64,000 nt of DNA from the NCBI GenBank assembly GCA_963728165.1, contig CAVSIY010000004.1, positions 62,001 to 126,000 of the forward strand, given 5' to 3'. Positions 1 to 8,736 of the stretch are shown piece by piece. Position numbers and translations under genes: made by a program. The DNA comes from Hyphomicrobium_A sp963728165 (GTDB taxonomy: Bacteria > Pseudomonadota > Alphaproteobacteria > Rhizobiales > Hyphomicrobiaceae). The notes below the pieces were generated by a model. The model ran no database searches and was not told the DNA's origin. It worked only from the letters and a program-made list of their open reading frames with translations. Numbering within the stretch: position 1 is the stretch's first letter; each line of letters starts with the position of its first letter.

Positions 1-366
1 ACAGCCCTTTGGGATGAGGTCAAAGACAACCTCGACACCAGCGGTCTCAGCCTGTCGGGCGGCCAACAACAACGGCTCTGCATTGCCCGCACCATCGCCG
101 TAAGGCCCGACATCATTTTGCTCGACGAGCCCTGCTCGGCGCTCGATCCGATCTCTACGGGAAAGATCGAGGATCTGATCGACGAGCTCAGGAACGAGTA
201 TACCATCGCCATCGTCACCCATAACATGCAGCAGGCAGCGCGCGTGTCGCAGTTCACCGGGTTCATGTACCTGGGCGAGCTCTTGGAGTTTGGCACGACG
301 TCGCAAGTCTTCACGGCCCCACACGACAAACGGACCGAAAGATATGTTACCGGCCGCTTCGGCTAG
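1..366 (+). CDS. pstB: Phosphate ABC transporter ATP-binding protein PstB (3' part only)
   Basis: ATPase subunit of the PstSCAB high-affinity phosphate importer on the cytoplasmic face of the inner membrane. The gene enters from the left edge, so only about the last 121 residues are present. Visible are the ABC signature LSGGQQQRLCIAR, Walker B IILLDEPCSALDPIS and the H-loop IVTHNMQQAARVSQ, followed by FMYLGELLEFG; this combination (DEPCSALDPISTGKIE, THNMQQAARVS) is specific to PstB. Walker A lies outside the window. No phoU follows within the window, although phoU often follows pstB; the next gene is an unrelated membrane protein. Confidence 0.95.
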   Translation, partial: TALWDEVKDNLDTSGLSLSGGQQQRLCIARTIAVRPDIILLDEPCSALDPISTGKIEDLIDELRNEYTIAIVTHNMQQAARVSQFTGFMYLGELLEFGTTSQVFTAPHDKRTERYVTGRFG

Positions 367-447
367 CAGCCGAACTGGTTGCGATTTCGTCCCGTGCACG
401 CTGGCCAAAATGGCGCCCGCCCGCTAGCCTACGCTGGAGGGGGACCG

Positions 448-1176
448 ATGCTGGGGACCATACGACGCTCGCTGTCGGCGGAAGCACACAAGAGGCTGTC
501 CGTCCTGTCGACCGCCTCGAAGATCACGTTTCAGCCTTCCGCATTCGTCAGCGACGTTCAAAACGATGCAGGGCGCGGCGTCGTCGCGGCCGGCCGCTAC
601 TTTCTCACTTGTGTCGGCATCGTGCTCGCCATCGAGGCCGTCTTCTCATTTGTGTTCAAGACGGCGTTCTCCGACCTCGTGCATCATTCCTTCCCCGTCT
701 TCGTCGCGTTGCTGGGCAGCTTCACGATGTACGCGTTCCTGAAGCTCCTGTTGACGCCCAACATCCGCTTCGGGGAGACGCTGGCCACCACGCTTTACGT
801 GGGGGGCGCGGCCCTACTCTTCATGATCACGACCATCTTCGTCCTGCTCAGTCTCGACTTTGCGGCGAGCTACGAGGTCGTCAGCAACAGCCCCTGTGCC
901 CATCGCACCATCATCTGCCTCGTCAGCGGTGGCGGCCTCTCGGAGTACGACGTGCCGGGCCATCAGACCGGCATGCTCGGCGTGAGCTTTCCCTTCATCC
1001 TTCTCGTGATCGTGGGAACGGTCATCTACTACACTAGCGTGCTGGCCAAGGCCCTGCACACAGGCTGGGCCGTTACACGCTGGAGAACCTACGTTGCCGC
1101 AGCCCTCTCCGTCGTGCTGCTGACGCCGGTTTCTCTCATGACGATCAACGCGATCTACCGCTACCTCTACGCGTAG
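448..1176 (+). CDS. Multi-pass membrane protein, possibly Yip1-like
   Basis: A 242-residue inner-membrane protein with about five hydrophobic segments (roughly residues 50-70, 85-105, 120-145, 185-210 and 220-240) after a soluble N-terminus of about 45 residues. The start at the ATG preceded by GGAGGGGG is preferred over an ATG 69 bases upstream that lacks a Shine-Dalgarno sequence. The layout (short soluble N-terminus ending in FQPSAFV, then a TM bundle) resembles Yip1-domain proteins, but this is a weak resemblance and no catalytic motif is seen. It follows pstB by about 80 bases on the same strand. Function unknown. Confidence 0.7.
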   Translation: MLGTIRRSLSAEAHKRLSVLSTASKITFQPSAFVSDVQNDAGRGVVAAGRYFLTCVGIVLAIEAVFSFVFKTAFSDLVHHSFPVFVALLGSFTMYAFLKLLLTPNIRFGETLATTLYVGGAALLFMITTIFVLLSLDFAASYEVVSNSPCAHRTIICLVSGGGLSEYDVPGHQTGMLGVSFPFILLVIVGTVIYYTSVLAKALHTGWAVTRWRTYVAAALSVVLLTPVSLMTINAIYRYLYA

Positions 1177-1208
1177 CCGGGTGCCGACTGGCTGCGCCTG
1201 TTGCGCGG

Positions 1209-2204
1209 CTATCGCGGTGGGGCGATCCCCACATCCGCAAACAACGATGCGGGCGCCGTGTGGATGTCGTACATGCGATCAAGCGTGGCGTGATCGGACG
1301 ACCGGTCGCGGATGGACTGGAGATACTCGTCCACGAACAGGTCCGGTGTCCCGCCCCTGTCCTTTGCCTTCGACGCCATCTGCTCGAGCCCCGATGCCAG
1401 ATGCTCCATGCAGGTGACGCGCGAGAAGATCATCGCCTTGATGTCGCTGCGCGGGCGGCACACCTCGCCGTAGCCATCGTGGACCTCGCTGCCAGCAGAC
1501 GCCGAGAAATAGAGCGCTTCCCTGTGGCCGCCGCGCTTCTTCGTGCGCTGCTTCTGGCTGCTCCAGAAGCAGATCATGTCGCGGCCGGAGATCGTTCTGC
1601 GGCCGGTGTAGACCACCTGATGGCCGCTTTCGGACGCGCCCACGTTCTCGTTCCAGAACAGTTTCAGGAAATCGCCGGGCCGCGCATAGGCCAGATTGTC
1701 GTCGCGAAAGCTGAAGCCGGTGCCGGTGTGCTTCAGCAGGGCCGCGGCGCCGGCGCCGTTGGAATTGAAGATCGCGAACGGGCCGTCCCCGTCCTCGCGC
1801 GCGCTCCCGTCCGGCATCGTCCGCAACACTGCGAGCGAGCGCAGCTCTGTGGGGCTCAAGCGGATCGCGCCGCCGTTGTGCAGGCTCGCCACCAGGCGCG
1901 CAAAGACGGCGTACGTCGCGCCCGTGCAATGGGACGGCTGTCCGGGATAGACGCGCATCTCCCAGTGGCCGCCGCCGATGTTGTGCGCGGTCACGGTCGG
2001 CAGCTCGACGCGGCTGGCAGCGAGACTGTAGCCGCCGCCAGTGGGAAAGCTTTTGATGATGTCGAGGATCATGCGGTTGTAGTCGACGCCGCCGCACGTC
2101 GGCGCGCGCAACGGGCCTGCCTGCGCTGCAAGCGAAAGAGCCGCGAGTGTTGCCCCGGCAAGACAATAGCGCGCATGCCCTGCGAGCGAGGTTTTGAACC
2201 TCAT
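1209..2204 (-). CDS. Secreted protein of unknown function
   Basis: A 331-residue protein with a clear N-terminal signal peptide (basic MRFKTSLAGHARYC, hydrophobic LAGATLAALSLAA, cleavage after AQA). The mature part contains GDFLKLFWNE (about residue 177) and SGHQVVYTG (about residue 192). A Gly-Asp turn followed by a Ser-Gly-His strand is the kind of arrangement seen in NlpC/P60-like papain folds, but the expected cysteine placement is not obvious, so this is only a hint. Several cysteines (for example PTCGG near the mature start) could form periplasmic disulfides. It stands alone and converges with the preceding membrane-protein gene. Function unknown. Confidence 0.6.
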   Translation of the reverse strand: MRFKTSLAGHARYCLAGATLAALSLAAQAGPLRAPTCGGVDYNRMILDIIKSFPTGGGYSLAASRVELPTVTAHNIGGGHWEMRVYPGQPSHCTGATYAVFARLVASLHNGGAIRLSPTELRSLAVLRTMPDGSAREDGDGPFAIFNSNGAGAAALLKHTGTGFSFRDDNLAYARPGDFLKLFWNENVGASESGHQVVYTGRRTISGRDMICFWSSQKQRTKKRGGHREALYFSASAGSEVHDGYGEVCRPRSDIKAMIFSRVTCMEHLASGLEQMASKAKDRGGTPDLFVDEYLQSIRDRSSDHATLDRMYDIHTAPASLFADVGIAPPR

Positions 2205-2636
2205 GCTGGAAAGAACCCCCGATTTGCTAAGCCGTTACGGCCATATGTCCCTGACGGCATTTTAGCACTTTGATTGCGGCATCTGGCGGTGGTGCGCCGC
2301 GTCGCGTTCGCGCGCGCGACGATTGGTCGGCCCTGTGTGGCCGCAAGACATCAGCCTTAAGGCGGGTGGCCGCAGAAGACGGAGCCGGCGCAAGAGCCCA
2401 CACGACGGGACGTCTCCGAGCGATCGTCAGTGCAAGCCCCACCCTTGCGAGCAGCCGCCTGCACGCGGCTTCGCCACGCCCTCGCTGCGGGTTGGCGCGC
2501 GTTAACAACTCAACCAATGGCTGCGCCAAACCCGTATTTTGTCGATGACAGAATATGCGCTGTCTATAGACTCGCCGCTCGGCGTGAGGGGAACACGCCC
2601 CAGCAGCGAGAGAACTGCGATACCTGGAGGAAAGTT
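2205..2636. other. Intergenic region, no gene supported
   Basis: About 430 bases between the divergent starts of the secreted-protein gene and the AraC regulator. Open frames here are short, arginine- and proline-rich and look like GC-driven shadows. The right end is locally AT-richer (around 2505-2570) and is the likely promoter zone for the araC gene; no clear operator was recognised. Confidence 0.5.
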
Positions 2637-3624
2637 ATGCGACCGCCCAAAAGCATTGGAGGCGGGCCGTCCGACATAACGGTTTGGGACACGCACTACA
2701 TTCCGCCGAGCAAAGCCTTCAGCGTCTACCGCGACGCGCTTTGCAGCGTGTACCTGCCGTGGGCCGCCAAAACGGATTCCGCTCCCGATTTCCAAGGCCG
2801 CTTTGAAACGACCGTCGTGGAAAGCGGGAACGATCTCGCGCAGCCGCTGCAGCCCAATGGTGTGCATCCGCACGCCGTCCGAGGTGGCGCGCTCCGACGA
2901 CGAGTGCTTCTACGTGCTCTACGTGCTGTCCGGCTACCATGCGTGCGATCAGCGCGGGCGCAGAAACGCGGCAGGACCGGGCGAGATCATCATCGTCGAC
3001 AGCGGGCAGCCCTGCCGCGTCGAGACGGGAGGCCACTACGACATCATCTGCGTCACGGTGCCGAAGGCCGATCTGCGCGGCATCAAGAGCCTGGAGGACA
3101 AGCTCGCCAACACGTTGGTGACGGGCGGCCCGCTCGCCATTCCGCTGTTGAGCTGCGCCAGCTTCGTATCGAAGCACCTGATGACATCCTCGCACAGCGA
3201 GCTTGCAGCGCTCTACGACGCCTGGGTCTCGCTGCTGCCGCTGGCGGGAGGGTGTTTCGAGGACGAGAACAAGGAAAAGCTCAGCGCCTCGCAGAACAAC
3301 TCGTTGCTGCGCGCCATCCAAGAGTTCGCCATCCGCAACGCCTCCGACCCCGAGCTCTCCGCCCACACCGCCGCGGACCACTTCGGCATCTCGGTTCGCT
3401 ACGTGCACAAGCTGTTCGCCACCACCGGCAACACGTTCAACGCCTACGTCGCCGCCACCCGGCTCGACAACATCCGCAGCGACCTCCTTTCGCCGGCTCT
3501 CGACCGGCGCCATGTCTCGGAGCTGGCTTACCGCTGGGGCTTCAGCGACCTGTCCACCTTCAACAGGGCGTTCAAGCGGCGGTTCGGCTGCGCCCCGACC
3601 CAGTGCCGCATCAGGAGCGACTGA
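2637..3624 (+). CDS. AraC-family transcriptional regulator, frameshifted
   Basis: DNA-binding regulator with an N-terminal AraC-binding-like sensor half (AraC_binding_2 type) and a C-terminal pair of helix-turn-helix motifs (AADHFGISVRYVHKLF and VSELAYRWGFSDLSTFNRAFKRRFG). The ATG at 2637 has a strong GGAGG 7 bases upstream. The first 70 or so residues (to about base 2840) are read in one frame (FQGRFETTVVESG), and the rest (MVCIRTPSEVARSDD onwards) in the next, so there is one extra base between about 2830 and 2857. The total span is 3n+1, in keeping with a single insertion. Effector and targets are unknown. It may be a pseudogene, but sequence error is at least as likely. Confidence 0.75.
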
Positions 3625-3672
3625 CACGGGGGGCGCGCGCGGGTATGCACCCCACGCGCGCAGCCGGTGTCG

Positions 3673-4155
3673 TTACGCGCCCTCGTAGGCGGCCTCGAGT
3701 TGCGCGATGTCGAGCTTCACCATGCCCATGAGCGCCGCCATGACGCGGCGCGAGGCTTCCGGATCAGGGCCCTGCATCAGAGAGCCCAACGCCGCAGGCA
3801 CGATCTGCCACGACAACCCGTAGCGGTCCTTGAGCCAGCCGCACTGCTGCTCCTTGCCGCCGTCGAGCAACGCGCTCCACAGCCGATCGATCTCGGCTTG
3901 GCTGTCGCATTGCACCACCATCGATGTGGCTTCGCTGAACTTGAAGAGCGGTCCGCCATTGAGGCCCATGAACTTGGTGCCGTCGAGCTCGAAGGTGACC
4001 ATGAGCGCGGTTCCCTCGGGCATGGGCGCATCCCTTCCATAGCGGGAGACGCCCGTGACGCGGGAGTTGGGAATGAGTGAAACGTAGAATTCTGCTGCCT
4101 CCTCCGCTTGCGTGTCGAACCAGAGACAGCTGGAGACCTTCTGTGCCGACGCCAT
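3673..4155 (-). CDS. VOC-superfamily PhnB-like protein
   Basis: A 160-residue protein of the glyoxalase/VOC fold, PhnB (3-demethylubiquinone methyltransferase-like) subgroup. It starts with the family pattern KVSSCLWFDTQAEEAAEFYVSL, continues with MVTFELDGTKFMGLNGG and ends with the conserved DRYGLSWQIVP followed by a helical tail. The enzymatic role of this subgroup is generally unknown. It is the last gene of a three-gene minus-strand operon (TetR, VOC, VOC) and starts 13 bases after the stop of the preceding VOC gene, so it is probably controlled by that TetR protein. Confidence 0.88.
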   Translation of the reverse strand: MASAQKVSSCLWFDTQAEEAAEFYVSLIPNSRVTGVSRYGRDAPMPEGTALMVTFELDGTKFMGLNGGPLFKFSEATSMVVQCDSQAEIDRLWSALLDGGKEQQCGWLKDRYGLSWQIVPAALGSLMQGPDPEASRRVMAALMGMVKLDIAQLEAAYEGA

Positions 4156-4168
4156 GACTTTCTCTCCT

Positions 4169-4690
4169 TTACTGCGGCATACGCTTCATGGCGGCCTGGA
4201 TTTCTTTCGCGCTCATGTCGCGCAGATGCGTGGCGATCGACCAGCGATGGCCGAACGGGTCCTCGATGACGCCGTAGCGGTCGCCCCAGAACATGTCGGA
4301 GACGGGCATGATCACCTTGGCGCCGGCCTTGATCGCCCGCTTGGTGAAGGCGTCGACGTCGTCGACCATGAGGTGAATGGTGACGGGCGTGCCCTTGAGC
4401 GTGGTCGGCGCCTTGGCGCCCATCTCGGGGAACTCGTCGACCAGCATGACCAAGGCGCCATTGATCTGCACCGAGCCGTGCATGAGCTTGCCGCCCTTGC
4501 CCGGCAGGCGCATCATTTCTGTCGCACCGAACGCCTTCTTGTAGAAGTCGATGGCCTTGGCCGCGCCGGCGCAGACGAGGTGCGGCGACAGCGCCTGCAT
4601 TCCCGCGGGCCCCGGCTTAGCGCCGGTCTCTTTCATCTTTGCCGCTGGTTTGGCTTTCCTCTTGGCGCTTGTCTTCGGCTTGGCTTTCAT
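4169..4690 (-). CDS. VOC-superfamily PhnB-like protein with Lys/Ala-rich N-terminus
   Basis: A 173-residue VOC protein. Residues 1-28 are a low-complexity Lys/Ala/Pro stretch (KAKPKTSAKRKAKPAAK); the VOC domain then begins with LSPHLVCAGAAKAIDFYKKA and ends with DRYGVIEDPFGHRWSIATH. The motif DPFGHRW is characteristic of PhnB-like proteins. The ATG overlaps the TGA of the upstream tetR gene (ATGA), showing translational coupling. Function is not known; the basic tail might be a nucleic-acid or surface contact, which is inference only. The two VOC proteins of the operon are only distantly similar to each other. Confidence 0.88.
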   Translation of the reverse strand: MKAKPKTSAKRKAKPAAKMKETGAKPGPAGMQALSPHLVCAGAAKAIDFYKKAFGATEMMRLPGKGGKLMHGSVQINGALVMLVDEFPEMGAKAPTTLKGTPVTIHLMVDDVDAFTKRAIKAGAKVIMPVSDMFWGDRYGVIEDPFGHRWSIATHLRDMSAKEIQAAMKRMPQ

Positions 4691-5316
4691 CTGGGCTTCT
4701 CCTTTTTCTGGGCACGGTTGAAGAGCAGTTCGATGTAACGGCGCAGGTGATCGATCGAGTCGGCGGCGACCTGCGCGCCGCCTTTGGCCTTGGCGAGGAT
4801 GAACGCGCCTTGCAGCACGGCCTGCGTATGCAGCGCCAGACTCGCGGGCGTCCAATCCGCATCGATGCGATATTTCTTCATGGCCGCGGCGATATCGGCC
4901 TCGAGCGTCTCCGCATGGCCGCAGATCGAACGCGCGCAGGCGGCACGGATTGCCGGGTTGGTGGCGTAGGCCTCCTGCACCATGGTGCCGACCAGACAGG
5001 TGAACTCTGGAACGGCACCCTTCAGGATGGCCCGGCGGAAATCGATGTAGCCGAGCACCCGGTCGAGCGGATCGGTCCAATCGTGGTAGGGCGCCGACGC
5101 GAACAGCGCCCCCGTCGTCTCCGACCAGTGGTCGGCGGCCGCGACGGCGAGGTCGTCCTTGGTGGCGAAGTGATGGAAGAAGGCGCCCTTGGTCACGCCC
5201 GCTGCGGCGCACAGCTCATCGACGGTCGTCGCCGCGTAGCCCTTGGCCCGGATGGCCTGGAAGGCGGCGTCGAGGATCTTGGTGCGCGCCGACAGCTTGG
5301 CGGTGGGTTTTGGCAT
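4687..5316 (-). CDS. TetR-family transcriptional regulator of the VOC operon
   Basis: A 209-residue TetR repressor. The N-terminal HTH is clear (RTKILDAAFQAIRAKGYAATTVDELCAAAGVTKGAFFHHFATKDDL), and the C-terminal ligand-binding half is of the TetR_C type with a cysteine in FTCLVGTMVQE. The start at the ATG at 5316 is preceded by AAGGGGG; an in-frame ATG at 5337 abuts the operator and lacks a Shine-Dalgarno. It is the first gene of an operon with two VOC genes, overlapping the next by 4 bases. A perfect palindrome immediately upstream implies autorepression. FHH in the HTH and the operator type resemble regulators responding to electrophiles or other small toxic compounds, but the ligand is unknown. 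Confidence 0.9.
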   Translation of the reverse strand: MPKPTAKLSARTKILDAAFQAIRAKGYAATTVDELCAAAGVTKGAFFHHFATKDDLAVAAADHWSETTGALFASAPYHDWTDPLDRVLGYIDFRRAILKGAVPEFTCLVGTMVQEAYATNPAIRAACARSICGHAETLEADIAAAMKKYRIDADWTPASLALHTQAVLQGAFILAKAKGGAQVAADSIDHLRRYIELLFNRAQKKEKPR

Positions 5317-5337
5317 GGTGCCCCCTTGAGATCGCAT

Positions 5338-5359
5338 ACATACCGACCAGTCGGTATGT
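5338..5359 (-). promoter_or_regulatory. TetR operator palindrome
   Basis: Perfect inverted repeat with 10-base arms ACATACCGAC and GTCGGTATGT separated by CA, 21 bases upstream of the chosen tetR start. The core TACCGAC-N2-GTCGGTA is a common TetR-family operator form. Its place directly before the tetR-VOC-VOC operon supports autorepression. Confidence 0.82.
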
Positions 5360-5589
5360 TGTCAACGGGCGAGGCGGACCATCGCCGTTTTCCGCCGGGG
5401 AACGCAGGCGCGGCGTGCGCCAGTCCGCCCTGGCCGCTCGCGCGCCGCGGCTCTGCTCAGAACGGGTGGAGGAGGACTTACGGGGGGCGTGGCCCCGCCC
5501 ACGCACGGCGGACGAAATGCGCCGGTGACGGCGAACGCCGCGCTGCATCATGCGCCGGCCGCTCTGGCGCCAAAGGCGGCCCGTGGGTC

Positions 5590-6147
5590 TCAGTGCGAAA
5601 CGACGGCGTCGACCGCGGTGGTGGTGCCGTTGGGAGCTGCGGCCTCCTTGGGCGCGGCGGGGAGCTCTTTGGTGTGAAGCTCGGACACGATCTGGATATT
5701 GCCTGCCAGGCGTCCGCCGGACGCCACCGACAGCTTGCCGTAAGCGAGCTCGCCGCTCACTTGGCCGGTCGAGCGGATGTCGAGATGATCTTCAACCTGC
5801 ACCTCACCCTCGATCGTCCCGTGCACCTCGGCGCGCTCCGAGCACACAATGCCTTTGAGGCAGCCGCCGGCGCGCACGATCACGGCCTCCGCCACGACCT
5901 TGCCCTCGAGCGCGCCCGCGATCTCGACTTGCGAGCAATTGGTGATCTCGCCGACGATGCTCGCCCCTTTGCCGACGACGACGACGCCGTCGCCGTTTGA
6001 CGGTTCCGATTGCAGGATCTCGTGCCCGGCGCTTTGCGCGACCTCACGCCGGCGGAAGCCGACGAGGTCTCCCCATTCGCGGGACGACTTGTTCTGCTCG
6101 CTGTAGGACTCTTCGCTGCCGTTTGGGTGAATGGGCTTGCTGGACAT
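5590..6147 (-). CDS. Bactofilin (polymer-forming cytoskeletal protein)
   Basis: A 185-residue bactofilin (DUF583), a nucleotide-independent beta-helical cytoskeletal polymer that scaffolds envelope or stalk synthesis enzymes. The central region from about residue 55 to 155 has the repeated short beta turns of the family: VVVVGKGASIVGEI, CSQVEIAGALEGKV, AVIVRAGGCLKGIV, RAEVHGTIEGEV, HLDIRSTGQVSGEL, KLSVASGGRLAGNI. The termini are disordered, as usual. It is monocistronic, with no M23 peptidase neighbour, so its partner is not evident. Confidence 0.9.
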   Translation of the reverse strand: MSSKPIHPNGSEESYSEQNKSSREWGDLVGFRRREVAQSAGHEILQSEPSNGDGVVVVGKGASIVGEITNCSQVEIAGALEGKVVAEAVIVRAGGCLKGIVCSERAEVHGTIEGEVQVEDHLDIRSTGQVSGELAYGKLSVASGGRLAGNIQIVSELHTKELPAAPKEAAAPNGTTTAVDAVVSH

Positions 6148-6398
6148 GGGGCGCGGCCTTTCTCAAGCTTGCTCGCCGGCGATTGAATGGGCTCGATAGT
6201 GGCAGCAGTAAGGATATTGTTTAGTTCGCTGAAACAATTGGTTATCAGCTTTTCCTTTAACCATGTTTGAAGTTGGAAATTGGCCTTGCGATCACACGCC
6301 TCAGGCCCTCGCATCGCCTCAGAGGCGAGAAGGGATGCGCGCGTATCGAGGATGAGCTAGAGAGGCGGCGCGCGCTCCTGCGCTCGAGGAGGAAGAGG

Positions 6399-6869
6399 AT
6401 GCCCGCCTTCCCACGTGCCTATTTCCCACACGCCTGTTTCTCACGTGCCTGTGCCGTGCTGGCCGCCGTCGTCGCCATCGCCGCTGGCGTTCTCGTCACC
6501 ATACCGGCTTCGGCCGAGACCGTGACCATGCCAACGGGCCTGAAGATCATCGATACCAAGGTCGGCAGCGGCGCCCAGCCCAAGAAGGGTCAGACGGTCG
6601 TCGTGGACTACACGGGCTGGCTTTATGAGAACGGCGCCAAGGGCGCGAAGTTCGATAGCTCGGTCGATCGCGGCTATCCGTTCATGTTCAAGCTCGGCGA
6701 AGGCCAGGTCATCCAAGGATGGGACGACGGCGTCGCCAGCATGAAGGTCGGCGGCAAGCGCACGCTCATCATTCCGCCCGGTCTCGCCTACGGCAGCCGC
6801 GGCGCCGGCGGCCTCATTCCCCCCAACGCGACACTGATCTTCGACGTGGAGCTGCTGGGGCTGAAATAG
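6399..6869 (+). CDS. FKBP-type peptidyl-prolyl cis-trans isomerase, exported
   Basis: A 156-residue protein with an N-terminal signal peptide (hydrophobic ACAVLAAVVAIAAGVLVTI, cleavage near ASA) and one FKBP domain. Family residues are present: VVDYTGWLYENG, KFDSSVDRG, FKLGEGQVIQGWDDGVASMKVGGKR, IPPGLAYGSRGAGGLIPPNATLIFDVELL. The start follows GAGGAGGAAGAG. It should act in the periplasm as a proline isomerase and folding helper. It stands alone and converges with the next minus-strand gene. Confidence 0.93.
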   Translation: MPAFPRAYFPHACFSRACAVLAAVVAIAAGVLVTIPASAETVTMPTGLKIIDTKVGSGAQPKKGQTVVVDYTGWLYENGAKGAKFDSSVDRGYPFMFKLGEGQVIQGWDDGVASMKVGGKRTLIIPPGLAYGSRGAGGLIPPNATLIFDVELLGLK

Positions 6870-6922
6870 CTCGAAAGAAGCGGAGGCGTGCGCGCGCGAC
6901 GCGTCGTGCACGCCGTCATCGG

Positions 6923-7216
6923 CTACTTGAGGGGGGGCTCGCCGCAGTTCGCCTCGCAGCCGAGCGGATAGCCCCAGGCCGGGTAATAGGGCGGCTGCAC
7001 GTAGTAGGGGCGCGGGCGACGCATCTGCCACGCCGGGCGCCAGTAGTCGGAGTTGTAGTGGGGATAGTAGCGCGGCGCCTCGTAGACGTAAGGGTAGCGG
7101 TCCGGGGCGTCCGGATCGCGATCACGCCAGAACCAGCCGGCGTCCGCGGGTGCGGAGACGGCAAACCCCATCGTCACAGCCAGACCGATGCTGGCAACCA
7201 CGGCTCGCAGGCGCAT
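6923..7216 (-). CDS. Small secreted Tyr/Pro/Arg-rich protein
   Basis: A 97-residue protein with a signal peptide (RAVVASIGLAVTMGFAVSAPADA) and a mature part dominated by Tyr, Pro, Trp and Arg (YPYVYEAPRYYPHYNSDYW, RRPRPYYVQPPYYPAWGYP). It ends with two cysteines (GCEANCGEP). Such short aromatic secreted proteins are common in Hyphomicrobiales but have no assigned role; a cell-surface or matrix part is possible. The nearby minus-strand gene is unrelated. Confidence 0.65.
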   Translation of the reverse strand: MRLRAVVASIGLAVTMGFAVSAPADAGWFWRDRDPDAPDRYPYVYEAPRYYPHYNSDYWRPAWQMRRPRPYYVQPPYYPAWGYPLGCEANCGEPPLK

Positions 7217-7384
7217 ATCAATTCCCTCAGCCTTTTACCTCTACGCGATTCCGCACCTTGAGCGCAATTGCGCGCCCGGCCGCGCCCCTTCGGCCCACCC
7301 AGGGGTCCCGCTGCTCCTGCCGAGCGCGACAAATGCCCGATTTGCCGGCCTCGGCCGACCTCGCGAGGTCCCCTAGCGGCTGTG

Positions 7385-7982
7385 TCACAAGATCCACAGC
7401 GCCAGAAGAAGTGCGATCCCCCCGAAGATCACCAGCGGCTCGGAGAGGTTGGCGAGCGTGCCGGCGATCAGCGCTTGGTAGGTGAGGCCCGCCCGCTCGA
7501 TCGTCAGCAGCGCGCGATCCCTGGCGTCGATCTCGGCCTTGATCGCGTCGGCGTGCGCGGGCGCGCAGACGCCCAGCGAACTGCTGGGGCTCCAGGATGA
7601 AGCGCGTGCCTTTGAGCGTCTTGCCCACATCGAAGCCGGGCGTGCAGGGCACGCGCGCGAAGCGGCGCGTCGTTGCCGGCGAGGGAATAGCCGAGTGGTG
7701 CGCCGTCACAAAGGCGCGGTAGAGCTCGAGGAACGATGGCCGATCGGTGCGGGCGATGTCGGCGGCGACGCGCGCGCACCCGCCGCTCCACAGGTATGAC
7801 TCTGGATCCTTCTCGCAGGTCATGCGCACGGCGTAACCGCGCGGCAGGTCGCCTCGACCCTGCGCGTCGCTGATCGTGCCGGCGACATAAATGCCGCTGC
7901 CGACGACGATGAGGCCCACGATGAGCCGCCAGCCGCGCCGCAGGGCCGATGCCCCGGTTCTCACGATGATATGATCCCGCAT
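7385..7982 (-). CDS. Two-TM membrane protein, frameshifted
   Basis: The N-terminal part (from the ATG at 7982) has one TM segment (LIVGLIVVGSGIYVAGTI) and a periplasmic part with cysteines (MTCEKD, GGCARV, RVPCTPGFDVGKTLKG). The coherent continuation is in the next frame: GVCAPAHADAIKAEIDARDR, then a C-terminal TM segment (PLVIFGGIALLLALWIL) and a stop at 7385. The frame changes near 7575-7590, and the span is 3n+1, as for one extra base. Uninterrupted reading gives an arginine-rich tail without TM. No family recognised; an N-TM, soluble middle and C-TM architecture is all that can be stated. Confidence 0.55.
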
Positions 7983-8172
7983 GCGCCCCCCCTCTCAGCC
8001 GTCGCCCCGCTCACGGGCAAAGCTTTTGCCCCAGGGACGCTCGCAGGACCAGCATTCTCAATCCATTTTCTTTTGTCATCGTCCCTGTCGGCCAGGCATA
8101 GCTATTGGGCGCGCGCCCCACTATCATTTCTGCGGACACCGAACGCATGCAACCGCGTGAAGGGGGTCAAGC

Positions 8173-8634
8173 GTGCGCGCCCGCGACCGGATCGTCCTGG
8201 AAGCGATGTATGCGTCTTGGGCAGCCAAGGACTTGAATGCTGTCTTGTCCTGCTGCTCCGATGACATCGTCTTCGCGATTCACGTGCCGCCCGAGATCAT
8301 GCCGTTCGCCGGGGAAACGCGGGGAAAGGCCGCGCTCGTGCCGCGGCTGCAGATGATCCTCGACGATTTCGATTTTCTCGAGTATCGGCCGATTTTCATC
8401 AACGACGAGGGCGACACCTTCCACTCGCAGGTGCGCTACCACTTCCGCCACAAGAAGACGCAGCTCGACATCGCCGGGACGATGCGGCACGTGTGGCGCG
8501 TCGAGGATGACAAGATCGTCCGCCTCGAGGAGTTTCACGACACGCCGCGCGTGGGTGCCTTCTTCGAGCTCCTGGCGGAATCGGAAAGCGGCAAGCCGCA
8601 GCGCACCTTTCCCAACATCAAGCGCAACAGGTAA
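8173..8634 (+). CDS. NTF2-like (SnoaL-type) protein
   Basis: A 153-residue protein of the NTF2-like fold, SnoaL/ketosteroid-isomerase-like group: helix VLEAMYASWAAKDLNAVLSC, then DDIVFAIHVPPEIMPFAGETRGKAAL and a beta-rich C-terminus (HSQVRYHFRHKKTQLDIAG, VEDDKIVRLEEFHDT). GTG start after AAGGGGG. Members are enzymes on small cyclic substrates or plain ligand-binding proteins; the reaction cannot be inferred. A related protein lies at 10275-10688 with the same helix and the HVPPE/HLPEE region, suggesting old duplication. Confidence 0.8.
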   Translation: MRARDRIVLEAMYASWAAKDLNAVLSCCSDDIVFAIHVPPEIMPFAGETRGKAALVPRLQMILDDFDFLEYRPIFINDEGDTFHSQVRYHFRHKKTQLDIAGTMRHVWRVEDDKIVRLEEFHDTPRVGAFFELLAESESGKPQRTFPNIKRNR

Positions 8635-8736
8635 GCGCCCCGCCGCGGATTGCGGGAGGGACGGTGCGGGGCGTCAAGAGGCGTCAACGATCGGCGATCG
8701 CCGCAGGCGGTGCGCTCGGGGCGCCCGGGGAAAGGA

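Noticed and set aside
2227..2529. A 100-codon minus-strand frame in the araC upstream region
   Set aside because: Arg/Ala/Pro-rich composition and lack of a start signal point to a GC-driven shadow.
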